Positions 55,748 through 64,000 of a stretch of 64,000 nucleotides of DNA are shown one piece after another. The notes under the pieces are model-generated. The model did no database searches and was not told the origin of the DNA. It worked only from the letters and a program-made list of their open reading frames with translations. The stretch is from Corythucha ciliata (lineage: Eukaryota; Arthropoda; Insecta; Hemiptera; Tingidae): positions 25,110,001-25,174,000 of the forward strand of contig CM075943.1 of assembly GCA_038030265.1 (NCBI GenBank). The letters run 5' to 3'. Within the stretch, counting starts at the first letter, position 1; every line of letters begins with the position of its first letter. The translations under genes were made by a program, and so were the position numbers.

Positions 55748-56727
55748 CAGGGTGTTCCAGGAGGAAACGACAATACTTTCACATGTTGTACTACTAAGTA
55801 GGGCGAACCAAAATGACTATATGGACATAGGGTCGGAAACGCTTTGTTTCAGAGTTACAGGGAATTTAGTGTTTCTTAAGCCAAATCACCTCTTTTCCAC
55901 TCAAATAATCAATTATTAAACAAATTAACTGGTCTGATTCCTTCTAGTTTTCGTCTGGTGCTATTTTTCAGACGTTTTTGTATGATAATTGTAGTGATTC
56001 ACGCGTATGATATGATTTGTACCAGAAAAATAAATTTTGAACTAAAATAATCACGGAAGGATACCTGAAAAACTAATTAAACGAGTATTTACTAGTGAAA
56101 GTGGTGGGAGATGATGATGGACATGGTGCATTGATTTTTCTTAAATAAACTGTTTCTTTGAATTTAGGGGTTATTTTGACGTCGAAAACAATTTTTGGGG
56201 ATTTTACCTGACAGTTGCAATATGGCTTATTTTGACGATTTTACACTGTTTTTCCGAACCTTTCGTGTCATATCTCAGTAAAAATTCAACCGATTTTCAA
56301 TTTCTTACGTCAATTGAAAGCTCACATAATGAGCATGTTTTTAGAATAATTGGTCAATGCCCGACCAACTGAAGATTGAGCGAAATTCGCCTCTGAAAGA
56401 AACACGAAAATTCAACGTAACACTTTTTCGATTTTTCCAAAAATAACTAAACGTACATAAAGACGATTTTAATGTGTTATTCCTGATTTTTCCAAAGTTA
56501 AATTTTGTGCTCTTTTCAGAAATGAAGTTTATTTTGTTCTATGTTGAACGGTTAGTCCGTTAAGACCGCTTTTTGTGGAAAAGAGGTGATTTGGCTTAAA
56601 AAACACTAAATTCCCTGTAACTCTGAAACAAAGCGTTTCCGACCCTATGTCCATATAGTCATTTTGGTTCGCCCTACTTAGTAGTACAACATGTGGAAGT
56701 ATTGTCGTTTCCTCCTGGAACACCCTG
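55748..56727. mobile_element. Inverted-repeat MITE family II, copy B
   Basis: The ends CAGGGTGTTCCAGGAGGAAA and its complement are followed by arms of about 165 bp that pair almost perfectly (55748-55910, 56565-56727). The loop of about 650 bp is unique in this window and has no coding frame. The right flank is TA. The left flank is CA, possibly altered. It is adjacent to the Harbinger-like element. Confidence 0.8.
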
Positions 56728-57450
56728 TATGTATATATTTATGGCCGTTTTCTTGTTAGCACGATAACTCTCGTAGAAGTTAATTTAGCGGAACGCGGTT
56801 TGGCACAAAAATCAGTAGTCATAAGACCCCGGTCGGTATTGAATTTGGGCCAAATCAGTCAAGGTGGAGGGGGAAAAAATAGGGCTTGAAATGGTCAAAA
56901 AACCACTACAAATCACCAGTTGATTCTAGATGCGTCATATTCGGTACGAATACTTCATATTATACTAGCCTTTGATTCCCATTTTAATTTTTTGAAAAAG
57001 TCAAGGTGGAGGGGGTGGTGCCCCCGGAGTGGAAGTAAGTTTGTGGTCTTGTTAGCACGATAACTCTCGAAGAAATTAATTTAGTGGGACGCGCTTTGGC
57101 ACAAAAATCAGTAGTCATACGACCTCGTTTGGTATTGCATTGGAACAAATCGGTCGACTTGGTTGGGGGGGGAGGGGGTAATATGGCTTGAACTGGTAAA
57201 GAAATCACTACAAATCACCAGTTGATTCCAGAAGCATTATATTCGCTACGATGATTTCATTTTGAAGTAGCCTTTGATTCCCATTAAGTTCAGCTTAAAC
57301 AAACCCGGCAGCAAACAGTACGAGGGAGGGTCAAACATTAACGAAACAAATCATGGTCTCAACATAATTACTACTTCTGGGACGGCTTACGGTATCCGTA
57401 TACAAAATGAAATGCACTCTTTCCGACCGCCAGCTGCCGGAGCGATTTTT

Positions 57451-60400
57451 TTTTTTTTTTTTGTTCAAGTTTATGCTTTGTTTGGGAAGGGGCCTATCCT
57501 TATATCCTCTCAAATTCGCGTATCTGTATTTTCACCTAGAAATAATCGTTCGTAAAGCGAATAGAACCCCCTTTTCACCCACTCGCACTTTCAACCAAGG
57601 AGTAGCTATGAAATTCACTTTATCCTCCCCCCCCCCGCCACCAGCATCATCTCTCCACGTCACACATTTCATCCATTCTGAACCCAGGGGGGTCGTTTTA
57701 TCCGGACGAGCCCGACAATTAATTATCATAATTAGCGTTATAAGCCCCCTTTGCCTAAACATAGGCGTTCTGACCATCGTCAGAACAAAACTTTTCGACC
57801 TCTCCCCAAGGGTGGGTTGTATAATGGCGAACGGACGGCGCAATTTTCGTTCACGAGCGACACAGCGTAGTAAAGGGAAGGGTCATTCAGAATTATAGCG
57901 AGGGGGATGGAGGGAGGATCGAAATTGCCGTTCTTTCTCCCCTCCCCTCTCTAGATTCCTTTCTCCGCGGATTCTCTGTCACGTGCGGATGATGCAAGTC
58001 AAGACTTCGCGGAAATTGATAGGTGCTATGACTGCGGTGTCGAACCTCTGCGGATATCTGCCAACTGTGTAACCTGTTTAACGAGAAGATGCAACTTTTT
58101 TACAATAATCCCCCTTTCCAACCCAGCCGCAACAGTGGGTTCTTTCCCTTGAAATTGTGTACCCCGCGAAATTGTGTTCAACATAGGAAGTATGTCACGG
58201 GACATTTTTCAGGTAGATGGCCCGGTTTTTGCCCAAATTAACTTTTGTCCCCCTCCCCTCCACACCAATCTAACAAAGTCAACAAGAGAGGCGAGACTGC
58301 ACTGGTTCAAACGCGAAACATGTGGTTTTGTTTTTGAGGAAAGAGCCCGTTGTTGTTTGCGACGGAGATTAGTTGGCGAGGAATGCTGCGAAGCGGGGGA
58401 GGGGAAAATGTGTTTTCCTCATTCTTTCGAAAAATATTTGCGTTCAATAAGGATAAATCGAAGGTCTTAAAGATGGTAGGTGGGCGTGGGGTGAGGAAGG
58501 GGGTGTCTTGACTTCTCAATTTTCATACAAATCTGTCTGTATATACAAGTCAGGTTGAGGATAAATGCACAGTGAAGCACAGACTCACTCTCTCTCTCAC
58601 TAACTCTCTCTCACTCTCTCTCTCTCTCTCTCTTGATCACTTCGATTGGTAAAAACACAAATTCAAAAGATGTTTAGAGGATAAAAACACAGGACTCGAT
58701 GTTTTTCATGGTAGGAGGTGAAGGGTATCCCCATAACAAATAAAAATGTACAAACAAACAGAAGAACTTGGGGTTTATATTGGACCGCAAGGACCAGTGA
58801 AATCAGACAACGAAGGCCTTCCTCGCAGGATATTACTTACCCGCGCAGATTATACCTCCCAATAACCAGGTTTTACCTTGGAAGATTATATTTCAATTTG
58901 GAAGTCCCCCCCCCTCCATCGCCCGCTGCTACAACGGTTGGGGTCGTTTTATGTTGCGTGTACACCTGAAAATGTAAAAGGGGCGTCCGTCGAGGCGGAC
59001 GTGCTCTGGTCCTTCTGAGTGGACAAATCACCTTTTTTTAAAAAGAAAATTATGGGTGGGGGAAGGGGACTGTTCATATCTTATGCCACTCACAGGTGGG
59101 ACTAGAGGGAAGATGCAGGGCGTTTCATCCAATTTATCGGTACCTGACCATCGCGCACAAAGACCTATACATCGTGTACACAAGTTTATATTGAAGGCCC
59201 TTAGTTGGGAGCCCGTGGACTGCTTTGTCTCATTACGTTCACTATGTGATACATAATATGACCAATAACTTGCTAAACACGCAACTTATGGGCCTCGGAT
59301 GAAGGCAGGCGGGTCTTACTGGTGGGCAGCGGGAGAAGAAGGATGGTGGATGCATTTTCGCTCCCTTCACCACGTTAACAAAACAACCGGATAGTTAAAA
59401 TGTCATCCTCGTCCACTCGTAGCATCCTACCACACGCACCGCTGATCACGTGCAACTTTTTTGCAAACCCTAGAACATTGCTGTGACACCTGCTATGAGC
59501 GAGCTCCCTTGTGTATACAGAGGTCACTCCTTCAGAAAAACATATCACAGGGGTGTGGTGTGGGAGAGTCTCTCAGTCTCTGGCACACTGACGTCTCTCT
59601 AACCGCACAAGGTAATCATCGAAATTGCCTTGTCCCGCTACTAATTAACGCGAGAAAACCATTAACCGTAACATTTTGGTTACTGAGCGGGCAAAATCTG
59701 TGAAATTTGGTTTTTCTGAGAGAGCCTAATCCACCACACTCGGGTTTGACATTTGAAAAGCGTGGCATTTGGTTTTGAAGAAGCGAAGGATGAAGGAGTG
59801 AAGTTTCACGCGTGTTGTTGCTACATGATCAAATCCGCAAACTTTGGATTTGAACCCAGCACCATGGAACCATGGAGCTCCATGGCTCCATCGAAATCAC
59901 TAAATCAGTTTTCTCAATGGTCTAAAATCATGGAATTTGTTATACCCGCGATATGAGTTTTGTGCTAAACAAATCCGGAAAATTCGTTTTTGAGATATAG
60001 CCGTAGCCACAAAATAGGGATCATGATGGAGTCGCGCCCAAAATTGGTTTTCTGAGAAAGGAAAATCTGCGGAATTGAGTATGAGTATGTTTATTGCCAC
60101 CAAACACATTCTTTCACGTCCTCCTTCCAAGTCCTTTTGAACAACCTCTCAACCCCACGACACTTTTCAAGGGCCGAACGATCACCATCCCATGACAGAG
60201 CTACTAGCCGCCCACACCACACAATACACTGTTTTTCCCATGAATTAAAAGTCAATGAATGAACCAATCTTGGACGCAAACTTTTATTGATATAGCCATG
60301 GTAGTTTCTGGATTTACCATTTTATGAGCACCAATTTCGAGTTTTGTCACTAAATCAACGGAATTTCAATTATAAACCCAGTGTCCTAAGCGCGCGGGAC

Positions 60401-60470
60401 CCGCTTGATAGTAGCGTCTAAAGCGAGTTTTGCGTATTGATGGTTTGATTATTATACCACATACAAAATA
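57451..60470. other. Intergenic; microsatellite and family-c array
   Basis: Imperfect CT/TCTC repeats lie at about 58587-58633. 59690-60075 contains family-c units (GAAATTTGGTTTTTCTGAGA, GAAATTCGTTTTTGAG...). Frames up to 163 codons (57407-57898) begin in the poly(T) and R2 end and are not genes. No coding region is supported. Confidence 0.45.
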
Positions 60471-60621
60471 AAGCCACATTTACATGCAAGCTTCAAAAAG
60501 TTGAGCTGTGGACTTAAACCAATCAGAGCGTGCAGAGTCCACAGTCCACGGCGCCGAGCGCTCTGATAGGTTGATGCCCAAACACAGCTTTTTAAAGCTT
60601 GCATGATTGTGAAGGCGGCTT
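60471..60621. mobile_element. MITE with AAGCC(A/G)C ends
   Basis: Its 151 bp have inverted arms of about 45 bp: AAGCCACATTTACATGCAAG at the left and the complement of AAGCCGCCTTCACAATCATG at the right. Both run into AAGCTTnAAAAAG(T/C)TG. TAA adjoins both ends, consistent with a Harbinger-type 3-bp target duplication. Confidence 0.7.
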
Positions 60622-61075
60622 AAGAGGGAAGGTCCATAGCAAAGAATCGTGCTATAGTTCTACAACGTCCCCTTTGTTGCTTTGTTGGATAAGGGTCCGT
60701 CCTGTGAGTGGAATCGAGCGATTTCAGCGTTTAGCCTGCGTTTAGCGTCTAGTGCCTGTAGTGTTCCATCTGTGCGTTTTCGATTAAAATCGCGCGCCCG
60801 CTACAAACGCTAAAATGGCAGGGGTCCGCCTCATCGAAGTTACTTTAACGATTTTCGGTGTCAGTGTACCAAATATGAGAACGAATCTAATTTTCACCCA
60901 CAATCTCTGTATCACACGGCTATACCACTGCTCACGACAATTAGTATGAATAATTGCTTTTCCCGCAGTACCCCCTCTCACCATCACCACTGAAACTATC
61001 GCAACTTTATAATCTAGAGCATAATTTACTCTCCCTCTCTTCATTTCCGCGTTCATGCTTTGTTTCTCTCTTGCT

Positions 61076-61078
<3 letters not shown>

Positions 61079-61162
<84 letters not shown>
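61079..61162 (+). repeat. (TC)n microsatellite, about 84 bp
   Basis: An almost uninterrupted TC dinucleotide tract. The apparent serine/leucine-rich frame across it is an artefact of the repeat. Confidence 0.95.
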
Positions 61163-61168
<6 letters not shown>

Positions 61169-63240
61169 AAAACGGATTTACATTTTACTGCTCGGGCATA
61201 TTTTAACAATTAAGGTCAAGGGAGTTTGAGGGTAGGAGGCCCGTTCAGAACAATGACGAGCCCCCCCGGGGTTGGAATGAGTGGGGGGAGAGGGGTCTAA
61301 AGGCGAAAGTCGGGAAAAACACGCCGTTTTATAGCGCCCGCAGAGAAAACTCAAAAAAGAGACTGACGTTTAGAGTAAAAGGTCTGAAATAGCGGTTCAG
61401 TTGATGAAATAAGCCCCTTGTAGATGGTGCTGGGTGGAGGAGAAGGAGGGGGCAAATCTCCTTTTTTGACTTAAGAGGACTCCTAATAAACATCGAGGCC
61501 GGGTTTTTGTTTTGGTTTTATGAATAAAAATCGCGTGATGACAACGGGATTAATAACCAGTTCTCCGACTCTCGCTCATTCACCGCTCTTTCTACCTTCT
61601 AAAAGAGCTTTTAACAAACTTCCCTTCTTATTAATAATCCCCCTCCCGGGAATTTTTTATGTTCAGGAGGCCCTTTTAAGAGTTTCCCAGAAGTTGACGT
61701 AAAACTGTGGGGCGGTGGGTTGGTTTCTTCGGCCACTCCTAAAGCTGCTTTGAGAGGCTGCCACGCCGAGTGCAAATCCTACCGAGGTGGAAATTGAGAT
61801 GGAGGGGTACTACAATCAACAAATGCTTTGTCGTGTTGCTTGCTATCTTGGCACGCATCAATATAATTCATAAAAATCATTTCCAACGGAAATTAAAACG
61901 ATACGAGTACGGAACGCACCACATATTTTCTTACATACTCTTCTCTTCTACTACATACTAGAATGAGCGGTACGTAGCAGAACGACATAGTGACGTCGCT
62001 TTTGATGGGGCTATGAAAACAGGAGTACGGGTTACGGTAGCCAAGAAAGTGAGAATGATGGGCATGCTGCTCACTGTTCTTTCACTCATCGCTACCACTT
62101 GACATTCGTTTTCGCTTGTCGTCCCAGCAAGGATTGTTAATCTGTAAAGCACGTTATGAAACGATTACGTGGGCATCCTCGAATCTAGTCGCAGCTAAAA
62201 CCACTCGTTTCTTCATAATGACAGCACGCATGTACAAGTCATCCGTATCTTAGCCGCTACCGCTCAATCCACAGTCCCTCCAGGTGTCTGTCGCTCTCCA
62301 AAGTGAACGTATCTTCGTCGAATCAATCTACTTTTTCCAAGAAAAAAATCAGAAGCCTTCACAGAAAATCAAGAACATGCAAGCAATTAAAACGCTATGC
62401 GAACCATTCGCATTGGAGAACGCCTAGAAAGAATCCCTGATGTTTTGTTCATTATTTTTGCCCACATTAACGTCATTTTTACCTTTCCCCCCTCGTCCAT
62501 CGAAATTCATGATCGGACTTCTTTTTTATAAACCTTGCACGTAATAAAATTTTTTTGTTGATTTCTTTAAATATTTTTGGTGTGAGTGAACAAATCGAAC
62601 TATCGAAGTGAAGCAATACGTTCGAGAGTTCATCACTAAGTGGACAGACTATAACAACTTTTTCGTAGCATAGTTGCGTTTGGCGGTAAAGACGGAAGAA
62701 ATAGTTTTTTCGATCGGGATGATAAACTGGTTTCGGGGGGAGGGGTTCAAGGATGCTCCGGGAGCCTTAAAAGAAAATCAATTCAAAAAACATTTTTTTT
62801 CTTGCTCAAACTACGACAGTAGTAGCACTCACATCTTTATAGGTCCATTTATGGCCTAGTTCCAAGCCGCAGAGGCGAAAAAAACTGACGCAATATTATC
62901 CTTGCGATTGAAGCAATCGTATCAAGGCTAAAACAAAAAAGCATGGAACGAAGAGAATGCGCCTTTCTAAATTTATTACGCGCCGGGGGTGCGTCGATGT
63001 TTAGGCAAATAAAAAAAAAAATGTAAACAATAGTCAGCTGCAATTAAAACACACAATTTGTGACGCTAACAACCTTGATAAGTTTCGGGATGCAAATATG
63101 CGGTTCTGTGGGCTAATTCTTGCGATAAATATTGGCCCTTAATCACCCATAATCGCTATAATCCCCAAGGGGACGATAATGCTATTTTTGGGGGGCAAAA
63201 CAGCGAGCTATGTCTCAGCGAGCCTCTACCGCCTATTATA
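61163..63240. other. Intergenic; no gene supported
   Basis: A segment at about 62475-62545 matches 2205-2275 over roughly 70 bp (ACCTTTCCCCCCTCGTCCAT...). I see no reading frame with domain features and no other clear element boundary. Confidence 0.4.
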
Positions 63241-63500
63241 GCTGCTGGCTTGCCCTTAAAACCGCACACTACCTTCTCAATTTTAGCCGTGATATTTCTT
63301 CCGGAATTAAAAATTATGGGTTTTCTCAATTTTAGCCAGGATATGTTGCCTCCAGAAACCACGAATCGACGTTTTTTTCTCAGTTTGGTGAGTGAGGGCC
63401 TTTTCTAAACTTAAGCTGCAGTTATAGCACTCAGCCACCCAAGAACAGCACAATAGCACGCTTTCTCAATTTTGGCCACGTAGAGACCTATGCTTATGAA
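63240..63500. repeat. Degenerate family-b array
   Basis: Repeated TTCTCAATTTTAGCCGTGATAT-like units occur at about 63270, 63322 and 63468, with diverged units between. They are the same family as 18580-19080 and 28780-29490. Confidence 0.6.
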
Positions 63501-63565
63501 AACTTCGGGAATCAAAGGCGTATTCAGTCGCGGGTGGTCCACCGGGTCGAGACTCCCTCCAAAAT

Positions 63566-64000
63566 TTCAGACTATTTTCTCATTTCCTGAATAATAATAA
63601 TTATAATACCTTTTCCACTACTGAGAACCTTGAATATAATTCTCCCTTTATACCTGCTGAACTTTCTCAAACCTTAACTAACCTTCAAAATAATAAATCT
63701 CCGGCTTTAAAAACCTCTATCCAACTAATAAATCAAAATTACTGGAACTCTACAACCACCTCTGGTCCCACGGCGCATACCCATCTACTTGGAAATGCTC
63801 GGTGGTAATCTCAGTATCAAAATCTGGCAAGAACACCCAGCGCGTATCGAATTACAGACCCATTTTTTTTGACAACCTGTATGGGAATGATCTACGAATC
63901 TCTCATATCCTTTCGTCCAAAATCATATCTACAAAAGCATACACTTTTCTATCCATTCCAGACTGGCTTCCGCTCAAATCACTCCGTTATGACAATCTGA
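63566..64000 (+). pseudogene. Non-LTR retrotransposon reverse transcriptase fragment
   Basis: Three overlapping frames together read as the start of a LINE reverse-transcriptase domain. They contain IPAELSQTLTNLQNNKSP, then LYNHLWSHGAYPSTWKCSVV and SKSGKN...VSNYRPI, then FQTGFRSNHSVMT. These are the usual order of motifs: N-K-S-P, W-K near a K-P/S-G-K, the YRPI block, and QxGFR. Frame changes fall at an A-run near 63710 and at the T-run 63863-63870. The copy is therefore non-functional or carries sequencing errors. It continues past the window end. The clade cannot be settled from this part. Confidence 0.85.

Larger units (their letters stand above)
53395..57450 (+). mobile_element. Dispersed repeat R2, copy 3, heavily interrupted
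   Basis: R2 begins near 53403 with the palindromic AGTGCATTTCATTCTGAAAA. It is interrupted in its AT-rich tract (about 53520-53549) and resumes at about 56728 with ATGGCCGTTTTCTTG. Between lie four separate elements (53550-54130, 54141-54730, 54750-55740, 55748-56727). The distal part contains an internal direct duplication: about 56747-57035 is repeated in diverged form at about 57046-57280. It ends CCGCCAGCTGCCGGAGCG before a T-run. Confidence 0.8.

Noticed and set aside
57407..57898. 163-codon open frame
   Set aside because: It begins in the R2 end and poly(T), and no conserved feature is visible.
60091..60279. Possible C-terminal end of a LINE ORF followed by an AATAAA-like tail
   Set aside because: The 60-residue translation lacks recognisable LINE features, and the tail resemblance is too weak.

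Overview
This is eukaryotic DNA from an insect. Its genes are sparse, carry spliceosomal introns of only about 52-88 nt, and sit in AT-rich, repeat-dense intergenic DNA. The insect call rests mainly on a spliced 7tm_6 odorant receptor gene (minus strand, 32.4-33.8 kb), a family known only from insects, supported by an insect-type Tret1-like sugar transporter. I cannot name the species. I see no bacterial or viral operon and no CRISPR array.

Host genes. BUB3 (spindle-checkpoint WD40 protein, minus, 10.1-11.3 kb) can be rebuilt completely from four exons. The odorant receptor has six visible exons, with the extreme 5' end unresolved. A small two-exon gene for an unrecognised 80-residue protein (plus, 41.0-41.5 kb) lies just upstream of a three-exon DUF4200 coiled-coil gene of the CFAP73/CCDC42 type (axonemal, plus, 42.6-44.2 kb). 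A facilitated sugar transporter (minus, 51.0-52.5 kb) has its core in one exon, and its start codon probably lies on an unseen upstream exon. A Crypton-like tyrosine recombinase (minus, 47.8-48.8 kb) has one intron and a one-base frameshift. The window ends inside a frameshifted non-LTR reverse transcriptase. These genes are unrelated neighbours, not a pathway.

Mobile DNA. Most of the rest is layered non-autonomous DNA transposons, many with target-site duplications (TSDs) readable by eye. They include several hAT families with 8-bp TSDs, a Mutator-like MITE with a 9-bp TSD, Harbinger-like elements with 3-bp TSDs, and two long-inverted-repeat families ending in CAGGG(TG) at TA sites. A 0.83-kb repeat called R2 here occurs three times (window start, 22.0-24.3 kb, 53.4-57.4 kb). 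Each copy carries different nested insertions, so the copies act as empty sites for one another. A 2.05-kb foldback element (19.6-21.7 kb) is built from about 140-bp monomers. A recent inverted duplication (14.18-17.00 kb) has nearly identical 1.4-kb arms.

Unexplained structure. Strongly diverged arrays of roughly 30-36-bp units in three sequence families recur at more than ten places between the genes. They match no element class I recognise and are the best candidate here for something undescribed. Poly(G)/poly(C) tracts of about 8-13 bases are also unusually frequent.
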